From positions 223,367 through 287,366 of the forward strand of contig NZ_FNRO01000006.1 of NCBI RefSeq assembly GCF_900107745.1: 64,000 nucleotides of DNA, in the 5' to 3' direction. The notes below the pieces were generated by a model. That model was not told where the DNA came from and searched no databases. It was given only the letters and a program-made list of their open reading frames with translations. The translations under genes and the position numbers were made by a program. The stretch is from Variovorax sp. YR216. Its GTDB lineage: Bacteria > Pseudomonadota > Gammaproteobacteria > Burkholderiales > Burkholderiaceae_C. Shown piece by piece: positions 41,734-50,762 of this stretch (position 1 is the first letter of the stretch; each line of letters opens with the position of its first letter).

Positions 41734-42462
41734 TTACCAGGATTCCAGCCACGGACGAACCTCGGTCTCGTGTGTCCAGGCATCACGAGGCTGGTTGTGC
41801 AGGTGCCAATACAGGTCCGCGATATGAGCCGGGTCGACGATGCCTTCGCGGTCCTTGAGCGCGTACCTCTCCGGAAAGTTGGTTCGAATGAACTCGGTGT
41901 CGATGGCACCGTCGATGACGGGATGCGCCACGTGAATGCCCTTCGGCCAGAGTTCGCGCGCCATGCTTTGCGCGAGTGCGCGCAGGCCATGCTTGGCGCC
42001 GGCGAACGCCGCGAATCCCTCGCGGCCTCGCAGGCTTGCCGTGGCGCCCGTGAAGATGATGGTTCCGCGCCCACGAGGCAACATGGCCTTGGCGGTCTCG
42101 CGCCCCATCAGAAAGCCGGCGAAGCATGCCATCTCCCACACCTTGTAGTACACGCGAGCCGTGGTCTCGGCGATGCCAAATCGCACGTTTGCGCCAATGT
42201 TGAACACGGCCACCTCAATCGGAGCGATTTCGGTTTCAATCTTGTTCACGAGTGCGACCATCTCCTCCTCTTTGCGCGCATCGCTGCCGAAGGCGTGCGC
42301 CTCCCCTCCGGCGCTTTGAATCTGCTCGACGAGTGGTTGCAGCTTCTCTACATTGCGCCGGGTCATGCACGCGATGTATCCCTCGCGGGCAAACCTCTGC
42401 GCGATGGCGCCGCCAGTGGCGTCACCGGCTCCAATCACAAGAATGGCCTTCTTGTCGGTCAT
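41734..42462 (-). CDS. SDR family oxidoreductase with FxxxK in place of YxxxK
   Basis: The 242-residue protein has an SDR fold: VIGAGDATGGAIAQRFAREG for the nucleotide site (spacing altered from TGxxxGxG), FNIGANVRFG, TIIFTGATASLRG and FAAFAGAKHGLRALAQSMAR. At the catalytic site Phe occupies the Tyr position before the Lys (FAGAK). Related SDRs with this change are known to me as a group, but their activity is unclear. It lies between the ligase and the isomerase gene. Confidence 0.85.
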   Translation of the reverse strand: MTDKKAILVIGAGDATGGAIAQRFAREGYIACMTRRNVEKLQPLVEQIQSAGGEAHAFGSDARKEEEMVALVNKIETEIAPIEVAVFNIGANVRFGIAETTARVYYKVWEMACFAGFLMGRETAKAMLPRGRGTIIFTGATASLRGREGFAAFAGAKHGLRALAQSMARELWPKGIHVAHPVIDGAIDTEFIRTNFPERYALKDREGIVDPAHIADLYWHLHNQPRDAWTHETEVRPWLESW

Positions 42463-42536
42463 ATGGTCTCCAGGGGTTGTTGAACGGAATGCAAGTACGG
42501 ACAGCCGGCAGGCATGGGTGCGCGGCGAGGCGTCGA

Positions 42537-44084
42537 CTAGGCAGACGGCTGCTCGGCTTCCTTGGCTAGTTCGTGCTTGAGAATCTTCCCGGCAGTGGTG
42601 GCCGGCAGTGCGTCCTTGATGCGGACTTCCGCGGGGCGCTTGTAGGGGGCAAGTCGCTGACCGACGTAGTCGGCAATTTGCTCGGAAGTCGCTTGTTCGC
42701 CTTCGCGCAACTGGACGAACGCAACGACTTCTTCGTTTCCTGGAACCTTGCGTCCAACGACTGCGCATGCTGCAACCGCCGGGTGGGTAGCCAAGACAGC
42801 TTCGACTTCGGGGGGATAGACATTGAAGCCCGAGCGGATGATGAGCTCCTTGGTGCGGCCTGCGATGTGCAGGTAGTCGCCATCGAAGCGAGCGAGGTCG
42901 CCCGTGTTGAACCAGCCATTCGCATCGATAACGCCTGAGGTCAGTTCGGGCGCTTTGTAGTAGCCGAGCATGACATTCGGGCCCTTGACGTGCAGTTCGC
43001 CGACTTCGCCGGATGGCACCTCGGCGCCTTCTTGACCGACGAGCCTCACGTCCACGCCGGGAATCACCGGGCCGACGGTCGTATCGGCGCGCGGGTCGCC
43101 CATCCGAGTGAATGAGATGGTCGGCGAACATTCGGTGATGCCGTACCCGTTGTGCAGCGGCAGACCAAATGCGGCTTCGGTTTGCTGCTTGAGCGTCAGG
43201 TCCAACGGCGCGCCGGCGACGCCGATGGAGCGCAGATTGGGGCATTCGACCTCGCCAGTCGACGCCTCGAGCAGACGCTGGTACATGGTGGGAACGCCTT
43301 GGAACCGGGTAATGCGGCCGCTTTTCAGGGCTTGCAAGGCAGCCTCCGCGGCAAATCGCGGCACCAGTTCAAGGCAAGCGCCGGACATCAACGTCCCAAT
43401 GAGCACCGACGAAAAGCCCACGATGTGCGACATGGGCAGGACCCCGTACACGTGGTCATCGGGTTCGAAGCTGCGCAAGATTCCGCCGATGGCTGCGGTG
43501 AACATGACGCTTCGGTGGCTGAGCATCACCCCTTTGGGCGCGCCGGTCGTGCCGGAGGTATAGATGAGAGCGCCTACCTGGCTGGCAGCGTCCTGAGAAA
43601 CGCGCTCAGCCAGCGCGTCCGTCGCCAGAGCGCTTACGGCTACGGAGCCAAGGCCCGGGATGACCTCATTGCGAAGTTCGAGTCGCTTGGCATGTCGGGC
43701 GGCCTCGCTCGAGGTCGCGGATGTGCACAAGACTGCTCGTGCGCCGCTATGAGTGCGGATGGCATCGACCTCGCGCTCGCTGATGCGGGCGTTCACCACC
43801 AAGGGCCAAGCGTCGACGCCGCCTATTGCCAGAGCCAGCACCGCCAGCGCGATGGAGTTCTCTCCCAGAAGCATGACGCGGTCGCCGGGCTGTACGCCCG
43901 CGCCCCTGAGCCACCGCTCGCTCTCGGCAATCGCGCTCGCCAGTTCTGCGTAGGAGAGCGTGCGAGTGCCCTCGAGCAACGCAGGGGCGTCAGGTGAGCG
44001 CTGCGCCCACGGAAGAACGACGTGGGACATCCGACGGGGAAGGGACTCGAGCAGCGCAACAGGGTTCAGGCAAGCGGGCGGCAT
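42537..44084 (-). CDS. Class I adenylate-forming enzyme, acyl/aryl-CoA synthetase
   Basis: The 515-residue enzyme has the AMP-binding P-loop GALIYTSGTTGAPKGVMLSH near residues 171-190, HNGYGITECSPTISF, WFNTGDLARFDGDYLHIAGR and a C-terminal PATTAGKILKHEL with the catalytic Lys near residue 505. It activates a carboxylic acid to its CoA thioester using ATP. It is the first gene of the operon and is divergent from an HxlR regulator, so it likely performs the entry step. Confidence 0.92.
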   Translation of the reverse strand: MPPACLNPVALLESLPRRMSHVVLPWAQRSPDAPALLEGTRTLSYAELASAIAESERWLRGAGVQPGDRVMLLGENSIALAVLALAIGGVDAWPLVVNARISEREVDAIRTHSGARAVLCTSATSSEAARHAKRLELRNEVIPGLGSVAVSALATDALAERVSQDAASQVGALIYTSGTTGAPKGVMLSHRSVMFTAAIGGILRSFEPDDHVYGVLPMSHIVGFSSVLIGTLMSGACLELVPRFAAEAALQALKSGRITRFQGVPTMYQRLLEASTGEVECPNLRSIGVAGAPLDLTLKQQTEAAFGLPLHNGYGITECSPTISFTRMGDPRADTTVGPVIPGVDVRLVGQEGAEVPSGEVGELHVKGPNVMLGYYKAPELTSGVIDANGWFNTGDLARFDGDYLHIAGRTKELIIRSGFNVYPPEVEAVLATHPAVAACAVVGRKVPGNEEVVAFVQLREGEQATSEQIADYVGQRLAPYKRPAEVRIKDALPATTAGKILKHELAKEAEQPSA

Positions 44085-44101
44085 CAGACTTTGTCTCCAT
44101 A

Positions 44102-44116
44102 GTTCTATTTTTGAAC
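44102..44116. promoter_or_regulatory. Inverted repeat GTTC-N7-GAAC between ligase operon and HxlR gene
   Basis: Short perfect arms with an AT-rich spacer lie 17 bp upstream of the ligase start. A further GAAC half-site is at 44142-44145. The position between divergent genes fits a regulator site. Confidence 0.4.
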
Positions 44117-44167
44117 TTACTGGAGGTTAGGTTTAAAATCTGAACTCGTCAAGCACAATGTCGAAAC

Positions 44168-44617
44168 ATGAAGTGGAACGACCTTGAACAAGAGCGCTGC
44201 TCGGTTGCGCGCACGGTATCGGTCATCGGTGACCGGTGGACTCTGCTCGTGCTGCGGGACTGCTTCCTGGGTGTCCGTCGGTTCGACGAGTTTCAGGAGC
44301 GACTGGACATCTCGCGCCCCATGCTTGCTGACCGCCTGGGCAAGCTCGTCGACGCGGGTGTACTCAAGAAGGTGGCCTACCAGGAGTCGCCTCCGCGTTA
44401 CGAGTACAAGCTGACGCAAAAGGGGCTGGACCTGCACCCGGTACTGATGGCCATCGTGCATTGGGGCGATGTTCACATGGCGGGGAAGGCCGGCCGGCCC
44501 TTGCTACATCGGCACGTCGGATGTGGTCATCTGTTCGACCCCGTCACCGTCTGCTCCGAATGCAATGCGGCGTTGAAGGCAAAAGACGTTGCCGTGGAGC
44601 GGGGGCCCGGCGCGTAG
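44168..44617 (+). CDS. HxlR family transcriptional regulator
   Basis: The 149-residue protein matches HxlR winged helix regulators: CSVARTVSVIGDRWTLLVLR, FDEFQERLDISRPMLADRLG and YEYKLTQKGLDLHPVLMAI. The C-terminus adds a possible metal or redox site with several Cys/His (HRHVGCGHLFDPVTVCSEC). It is divergent from the CoA-ligase operon and probably represses it. Confidence 0.92.
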   Translation: MKWNDLEQERCSVARTVSVIGDRWTLLVLRDCFLGVRRFDEFQERLDISRPMLADRLGKLVDAGVLKKVAYQESPPRYEYKLTQKGLDLHPVLMAIVHWGDVHMAGKAGRPLLHRHVGCGHLFDPVTVCSECNAALKAKDVAVERGPGA

Positions 44618-44804
44618 CTCGCAACGGTGCGCGATAGGCTAGCAGATGCTGCTCGCGTTCATCCGCAGCCAAGGCGGGCCGCTCCTCAAGCGTGGAACTC
44701 GCGCAGCTTGTCCTTTGCACCTGAGCACCGGCGGCAACCGGCCCAGGACCAGACATCCGATGACTTGAACCATAGTGTCAAGAAATAGCCTAGAAATACT
44801 CAAA

Positions 44805-45041
44805 ATGATGGATTGGGTCCCATTAGTCTTCGTTACGTTCAAGGTTCTCGTGTTCGGCACGGGCATGTTCTTCGCCATCAAGTGGCACTATGAGCGAGGG
44901 AAGAAGGGGAGGGAGAAGCAGAGCGCGGTGCTACGCGCGGGCGGCAAGGTGGCCGCAGTCTTCGTGCTATCGCTCCTGGGCCTCTCGCTCCTCACCTTCG
45001 GCCTTAGCAGGATGCTCGGCTTGGACTTGACCTTCGCATGA
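44805..45041 (+). CDS. Small membrane protein, unknown function
   Basis: The 78-residue frame encodes two hydrophobic helices (WVPLVFVTFKVLVFGTGMFF; VAAVFVLSLLGLSLLTFGLS) separated by a strongly basic loop (HYERGKKGREKQ). The ATG at 44805 is preferred; a GTG at 44775 is also in frame. The local sequence is AT-richer than its neighbours. No family was recognised. Confidence 0.6.
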   Translation: MMDWVPLVFVTFKVLVFGTGMFFAIKWHYERGKKGREKQSAVLRAGGKVAAVFVLSLLGLSLLTFGLSRMLGLDLTFA

Positions 45042-45194
45042 TGGAAAAGAATAGTCGGCCGTTATCCGAATGCGGCCAGTTCCGGACCTTGGTGACCGCG
45101 ACAGAATCTGCTCCGAAGCAGTCGTCTCAGGCTTAGTGCGCGTCATCAGATTTCGAATTGAGCCGAGCATCCATGTCCTCGATCTCCGACACCT

Positions 45195-45945
45195 CTACCT
45201 AGCGACCCTGGTCGCCCGCATGAGAATGGACTGAGGAATCTTGACCCCAAGCTCGTTCGCCTCCTTGACGTTCACCACCAAGTCGAACTCCGACGGTTGT
45301 TCCATCGGCACGCTCGACGGCGCCTCACCCTGGATGACCTTGGCCACGTAGATCGCCGCGCGTTCGAAGAGCGCATTGATCGACACACCAAACGATGCAA
45401 GTCCTCCCGCGTCGACATGCTGGCCGAGGCCGAAAACCGCCGGTACCGCCCGCTTGCGCAATTCGGTCAAGAGACTCTCTCGACCGGGGAACATCCGCGG
45501 CGAAATCAGGACGAGCATTGCGTCGCTCTTCGAGGCGCGTGCCTGGTTCACGATCGGTCCTTAGTCATAGGGGTAGTCGCGCAGCTCGAGCACATGTAGT
45601 TCCACTTTCAGTTCCTGCCCACCTTGCGCGCGGCGTCGATCTGGTCTGCGGTGAACACACCCGAGATCCCTGCGATGCGTCGTGCGGCGGGCAACAGGTC
45701 GTGGAGCGATTCGAGCCGCTTCGCGGTGGCCTCGATCTGTGGGCGTGGACGCCGGTGATGTTCCCACCCGGCCGGGCGAGGCTCTTGACGTAGCCTCGCG
45801 CCACGAGTTCGCGCGACAGCGGCGCGAGCCGTTCCAGCTTTCCCTTGGCGAAGGCCGGATCAACGATCAGGTTCTTGCCATCGACATATCCGAGTTCCAA
45901 GAGGCGATGCTCGAACACAACGTAGAACGACGCGCTGCGTGCGCG
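45195..45945 (-). pseudogene. ABC_sub_bind-type substrate-binding protein, decayed
   Basis: The N-terminal part (FEHRLLELGYVDGKNLIVDP, LAPLSRELVARG, SLARPGGNITGVHAH) and the C-terminal part (MLVLISPRMFPGRESLLTEL, FGLGQHVDAGGLASFGVSIN, FDLVVNVKEANELGVKIPQS) are both recognisable in the correct order. They are in different frames, and the central region is shortened and carries frameshifts. It is a remnant of a gene similar to that at 9976-10971. Confidence 0.75.
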
Positions 45946-46011
45946 CGCACCGGGCGGCTGCGCGCGGCCGCCATTGATTGCTTTCGGGCTCGGTATTTCC
46001 CATGCCCTGCA

Positions 46012-47919
46012 TCAATGCAACTTCTTGTAAGTGAACCCGCTCTGCAGTGTGGCGCTGTGTCCGTCTGCATTGGTTACCACGACATCCACGGCGCCGGCCG
46101 CGTGCGCCGGGACGGTTGCCGTCAGCCTCGTGCTACTAGAGAAGACGACATTGGTTGCGGCGACGCCCCCAAAGGCAACGGATGCGCCAGGCGCGAATCC
46201 GCCTCCCTGCAGTGTCACCGTCGTTCCTGCCGATCCAGTGCCCGGAGCGACGTTCTTGAGACTCGGGAATGTACTCTTTAGCCCGTAGACAGCCACCTGG
46301 CTCGACCAGCTCGCCTGATAGACCTTCCCATTGACGACGAGCGGGGGCACGAACTTCGCAAGGTTCCCGAAACCGTCGCTTGCCGCGTTCAAGGTCGTAT
46401 TCCATAACTCATTGGCTACGTTTCCGGCGTCATAGGCATGCAGCACACCGCCAACAGGAGGATTGTTTTCTGCATCACCGCCTGCGGCCGTCGTTGCCCA
46501 GAGCACACCACTGCCCGGCGTGTCGCCATTCGCGGACAGTGTGAGGAGGCCCCCCGGGAAAATCTGGTTGGTGGCGCTGCCCTGCGCGCTGGGATTCGCC
46601 GCGAACGTGCGCCCATTGAAAGGGTAGGCCTTGAGTCGATCGTTCACTCCCCAGTTATAGAGAAGCGGGCCACCGTTTGCCGCCGAGCGCTGCCAGTACA
46701 CGGGCCCACCCCGGAACTCGGAAGCGGAGATGTTCTGCTTCTGGACAACCTGGCTGTCCGTCGCGTTGTATTTGCCGAGATTGCTCGTGTCGAGAACGTA
46801 CAGGTCGCCTGTCTTGCCGCCCCCCGCAAGAAGGCCCGTTCCGGGAATCAGCAGCGGACCGGAACTGGTGAGATCCAGATCCTGATTGTCCAGAGAGCTC
46901 CAATTGCCCGGGGTGAACCAGTCAACCAGCCTCAATCCGTTCGACGGATCGAGCTTGAGCACGCTCTCGCTGAAGTTGTTGACGCCGTCATAACCGCTTC
47001 CGTAGGCGTTGCCCACAAAGGCATAGACGAAGCCCGCGCTGTCGACCACCGGTGGCCGTCCCGATTGCCAGACTCCACCGCCTCGGTTGCCGGTCGTGAC
47101 GGTCGCGAAGACACCGCTCTGAGCCAGTGTCGTCTTGTCGTAAGCCATCATCCATCCAACATAGCCGCCGGAATATTCCAATTCGACCGCGCCGAAGCCG
47201 AAGACGACCTGGTTGCCGGAAAGCACCAGCGAGACACGCTGTGTCTGGTAACGCCCGTCGAACGTCGAACCGCCATAGGTCGCGATGATCTTGACGCCGG
47301 AACCCGGTCGCAGCGCGCCGCTCGTGATGTCGATAGCGTGGAGCCGGTACACCATCGTGTTGCTTTCGAGGGTGCATGCGATCAGGTACATCGTGTTGGT
47401 GGACCGATCGATGACCGGCGTGCTCAGGATGCCCAGATTGCCCGTGATGTTGCGATTCCCGGAAAACGTGAAGTTGGCGATCGGCACCGGCGTCGCACCG
47501 ACGGAAGTCGCAAGATTGACTGTCCAGAGCGGTGCGCCGGCGATGTCCGCGTCAAATGCGTAAAGCGAGTCGCTCATCGTCGCGACGTACAAGACGTTGT
47601 GCACCCCTTGGTTCGCGATGGTGAGGCCCGGCACATACAGCGGTTGTGCGTAGATGACATCGTCAACGGGCAACTTGAACAACATGCCGAAGTTGCTTGA
47701 ATTGACGTTCGCCGCATTGAGCACGGTCTCCGAGAGATTCGCACCCGTCACGCCAGGATCGTATCCACGCTGGAGGACCGGAACTTGCGCGCTCGATGGC
47801 AGGGCGAACAGGAGCGCGAGGGGGATTGCCACCAACGCCAGCGCCCGAAGGGTACACAAGAGCCGTTCTGTCCGAGGCGAACGATTCGGCAACGAATCGC
47901 TGGGCAAGTGTGCAGCCAT
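46012..47919 (-). CDS. Secreted PQQ-type beta-propeller protein with C-terminal TIG domain
   Basis: The 635-residue protein has a signal peptide (LALVAIPLALLFALPSSAQV), then repeated propeller blades (NVLYVATMSDSLYAFDADIA; KTGDLYVLDTSNLGKYNATD; VNGKVYQASWSSQVAVYGLK). The C-terminal 85 residues look like an IPT/TIG immunoglobulin-like domain (PGTGSAGTTVTLQGGGFAPG; VDVVVTNADGHSATLQSGFT). GAGGGGAC precedes the ATG at 47919. Similar proteins are extracellular and of unknown function; no dehydrogenase catalytic motif was seen. Confidence 0.85.
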   Translation of the reverse strand: MAAHLPSDSLPNRSPRTERLLCTLRALALVAIPLALLFALPSSAQVPVLQRGYDPGVTGANLSETVLNAANVNSSNFGMLFKLPVDDVIYAQPLYVPGLTIANQGVHNVLYVATMSDSLYAFDADIAGAPLWTVNLATSVGATPVPIANFTFSGNRNITGNLGILSTPVIDRSTNTMYLIACTLESNTMVYRLHAIDITSGALRPGSGVKIIATYGGSTFDGRYQTQRVSLVLSGNQVVFGFGAVELEYSGGYVGWMMAYDKTTLAQSGVFATVTTGNRGGGVWQSGRPPVVDSAGFVYAFVGNAYGSGYDGVNNFSESVLKLDPSNGLRLVDWFTPGNWSSLDNQDLDLTSSGPLLIPGTGLLAGGGKTGDLYVLDTSNLGKYNATDSQVVQKQNISASEFRGGPVYWQRSAANGGPLLYNWGVNDRLKAYPFNGRTFAANPSAQGSATNQIFPGGLLTLSANGDTPGSGVLWATTAAGGDAENNPPVGGVLHAYDAGNVANELWNTTLNAASDGFGNLAKFVPPLVVNGKVYQASWSSQVAVYGLKSTFPSLKNVAPGTGSAGTTVTLQGGGFAPGASVAFGGVAATNVVFSSSTRLTATVPAHAAGAVDVVVTNADGHSATLQSGFTYKKLH

Positions 47920-48294
47920 AGTATGTCCCCTCGTGTCGCTATTTAGGAGAACTGCCATCGGTCGATCTTCCGGGGCACTCCCAATCAACAATGGGCGAGC
48001 AGCAAAGTGTGCCGGAACGCAAGAAGACGTCAAGCTGCCCTCTGAACATGGACGGATGTCCGTCAGGATTCTCAAGGTCGCGCTGTGTTCTGAAGGTCCG
48101 CTTCTATGAGGACTGGTTTGTCAAGGCGCGCCGGTCATGGCGGGACCTTTTCGTAGCAGCCTATCGACCTCGAAGGGCCGACGGTGTGCATGTGCGACAA
48201 CCACCGTGATCCAAGGTCGGGGACGTTTGGAAGTTCGAGTATGTGTATTGGCCGGGACATGATCTGACACATGGTCGGATTCGATGATGTGTGA
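47920..48294. other. 375-bp stretch with no recognisable gene
   Basis: Neither strand shows a family resemblance. It separates the propeller gene from the transposase remnants and should hold the propeller gene's promoter. Confidence 0.45.
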
Positions 48295-48775
48295 TCAGTG
48301 GTAGGCGATGAGTTTCTCCTTGGCCAGGTTGAGGGAGTCGAGGAAGGTGCGCATGGGTGTCTTGCCATAACACCATCGACCTTGATGCTCGCGCTGGTTG
48401 TTGTACAGGTCAAGCCAGGCGTCGAGGTCGGCCTGCAGGGCATCGTTGGTGTCGTAGATCTTCTTGCGGAATGCGATGCGGTAGAACTCGTTGAGCATGG
48501 TCTTGTGCAGGCGCTAGACGATGCCGTTGGTCTGAGGCGATCTCGCTCGCGTGCGGGTGTGGTCGATGTCCTCCAGCGCGAGGTACAGCTCGTACTCGTG
48601 GTGCTGCGGGTTGCCGCAGTACTCGGTGCCGCGGTCGGTGAGCACGCGCAGCAGCCGGATGCCGTGCTGGTCGAAGAACGGCACGACCCGATCGTTGAGC
48701 AGGTCTGCTGCGGGCAGCGGTGTCTTGCGGTCATACAGTTTGGCGAAGGCGACCTTGCTCGATCGACGGCCGACC
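48295..48775 (-). pseudogene. IS481-like (rve integrase core) transposase, C-terminal remnant
   Basis: The frame reads KVAFAKLYDRKTPLPAADLL, RLLRVLTDRGTEYCGNPQHH and ARSPQTNGIV, then an in-frame TAG at 48514-48516, RLHKTMLNEFYRIAFRKKIY and ALQADLDAWLDLYNNQREHQ. This is the catalytic core of an IS481-type transposase down to its normal C-terminus, with a stop in the conserved NGIVERLHKT motif (GAG to TAG). The N-terminal third is missing. Confidence 0.82.
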
Positions 48776-48929
48776 GGTGTGGCTGTAGAACGAGGCAAGC
48801 TGCTCGCGCAGGTTCACTGAGATCAAAGCACTGGTCGATTCCCCTCAATAGATGGTTGCTAGGGACGTGATCGTCCAAGCAGAAACTGTAGAAGAGCCTG
48901 TCCTGAACGCCGCCTCGCTGGCCCAGCAT
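48763..48929 (-). pseudogene. IS1182-family transposase, N-terminal remnant
   Basis: The sequence begins MLGQRGGVQDRLFYSF, followed by CLDDHVPSNHLLRGIDQCFD. After a frameshift it continues NLREQLASFYSHTGRPSI. This is the conserved start of IS1182-type transposases. It abuts the IS481-like remnant with essentially no spacer, so the two fragments form a composite junction. Confidence 0.72.
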
Positions 48930-49125
48930 CTGGCTGCACTCCTCATCGATCGAGTGCTTCAACAATAGATCAGTGTGCGCAACTTGCCATCGGGTTTTTC
49001 AACACAATAGGCCCAGAGCCGAATTTCGAATCGCGCCTTGGAACTTCCACAATACGTGCCCAAGCTGTCGTTTGATTCGCACGCGCGGCCCTATGCACGT
49101 GGCCCCCGGGCCAATCACAAAAGCT

Positions 49126-50754
49126 TCAGCGCTTGGCGTGCTGGTAGCCGACCCGCTGAACTGGCGTCAACGCGCCCAAGCTTGGCCATGCCAGCAGAAC
49201 GCCTTGCCCTTCCAGCGTGCGCTGGAAGTCTCCGAGCAAGTCTTTGTCTGCGCGTACCGCGCGCAGCGGTTGCTTGCGTGCGAGTGAGAACGCGGCCAGC
49301 GTGCCGGCTGCTTCACCGATGCTCCATTCCGTTGCGTGCTCGCGGTACGCGCCGTTGGTGACGCGTGTGGTTCCCAGGTTCTTGCAGGCCGGGAGCAGGT
49401 TCTCGACGCGCACCGGCAAAAGAGCGCCGAGCGGGATCTGGAATGGAAAGGAGTCGATGTCGACCGTGTTGCGGCCACGCGTGCTGGGGTGCAAATCGAT
49501 GCGATAGGCACCAATGCCAACGCTGTCGGCAAAGCGCTCGGCACCGGATTGCCCTGGTCGCGCCTCCACGCCGATGTGCTGCTCCAGCACGGTGAACTCG
49601 GCCTGGATGCGGCGCCCTTCGCGAAAGTAGGCCTGCTTGGCCAAGCCATCCATCGTGCCCAGAACGTCGCCACGCAGTCTCAGGCCGCGGTAGCCGTAGC
49701 CTCCGTCGTGGCGCGGTGCATCGGTCTGCATCCAGTAGAAGAAGGCGAGGCTGAACTGTCGCGCTTCGGCAAGGGCCAACGCTTTTGCTTCGGCGGACAC
49801 GCCAACGACCGGCTTTTCCCAATAGTCCATCTGGGGCCAGTTGGCCAGCGTGATGTCGCTGGCGTAGCTGCCCGGCAGGAAGTTCTGCCGGTACGCGATG
49901 CGTCGCGCGTGCCACAGATCGTAGAGAGAGTCGGTATCGGTCGGCCCAACGAACAGCGGGCGTTCGCGCGGTTGGTGCGTGACGAAGTCGCTCAGCGTCC
50001 AGCTCAACTGCGGGCCAGGCCAGCAGTCGAGTTGCAGTGTCTTGAGACGGTCGTAGTCGGCTGGCTTGTCGATCGTGTGGTCCTCGTCGGGCAGGTAGTC
50101 CGCAGCCAGGCACCATGTGATGGCCTGTTGATCGAAAGGATCCGCTTCGGGCAGCGCGTGCAATTCGTTCGTCTGCGACTGGGCCTCAGCGCCGAACACG
50201 TGCTCGACATTGGCCATTTCGAGCAGGTCGCCGATCTCCGTGGCGTCGATAAATATTGGTGCAGTCAGTACGAGCTCTTTCTCGTCATCCAGGCTGCGTA
50301 AATGCACCGTGCGGATGCGATCTCCATCGGTCTCGGCTTTCACCATGCGATGCTTGCGCAGCACGGTGACTCGGCCGGCCGAAACGTGCGGCGCCAGGAT
50401 TTCGTCGATGGCCTTCACCGCGACCCACGGTTCGTGGCACAGCGAACTGACGTTGCCTTGACCGGGATTGAGCCGCACGCGCGCGCGCGCTGCGTCCGTC
50501 AGCGGCATGTGGCGTCGGTAGTAGTCGCGGATCGTTTCGCGGAACGTGGCGTAGCTCTGCGAGGCCGTCAGGTACTCGATCCAGGGGTATTCGTCGGGGG
50601 GCACGGCCTGCGAAGTCAACTGGCCGCCGAGCCAGTCGAGCTCCTCCACCAGGATGACCTTCGCCCCCAGCCGTGCCGCTGCCAGCGTGGCGGAGACCCC
50701 GCCCAGGCCACCGCCGATGATCACGACGTCGGCAGTTCGTTCAGTGGCGTTCAT
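49126..50754 (-). CDS. FAD-dependent oxidoreductase (FAD_oxidored family)
   Basis: The 542-residue protein starts with a Rossmann FAD site (ADVVIIGGGLGGVSATLAAA), keeps WLGGQLTSQAVPPDE and FIDATEIGDLLEMANVEHVF, and ends with NLLPACKNLGTTRVTNGAYR, typical of the FAD_oxidored family of uncharacterised flavoenzymes. ATG 50754 is listed; a GTG at 50766 overlaps the Bug stop (GTGA), so coupled translation from there is also plausible. The substrate is presumably the compound bound by the cotranscribed Bug protein. Confidence 0.87.
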   Translation of the reverse strand: MNATERTADVVIIGGGLGGVSATLAAARLGAKVILVEELDWLGGQLTSQAVPPDEYPWIEYLTASQSYATFRETIRDYYRRHMPLTDAARARVRLNPGQGNVSSLCHEPWVAVKAIDEILAPHVSAGRVTVLRKHRMVKAETDGDRIRTVHLRSLDDEKELVLTAPIFIDATEIGDLLEMANVEHVFGAEAQSQTNELHALPEADPFDQQAITWCLAADYLPDEDHTIDKPADYDRLKTLQLDCWPGPQLSWTLSDFVTHQPRERPLFVGPTDTDSLYDLWHARRIAYRQNFLPGSYASDITLANWPQMDYWEKPVVGVSAEAKALALAEARQFSLAFFYWMQTDAPRHDGGYGYRGLRLRGDVLGTMDGLAKQAYFREGRRIQAEFTVLEQHIGVEARPGQSGAERFADSVGIGAYRIDLHPSTRGRNTVDIDSFPFQIPLGALLPVRVENLLPACKNLGTTRVTNGAYREHATEWSIGEAAGTLAAFSLARKQPLRAVRADKDLLGDFQRTLEGQGVLLAWPSLGALTPVQRVGYQHAKR

Positions 50755-50762
50755 GATGCGGC

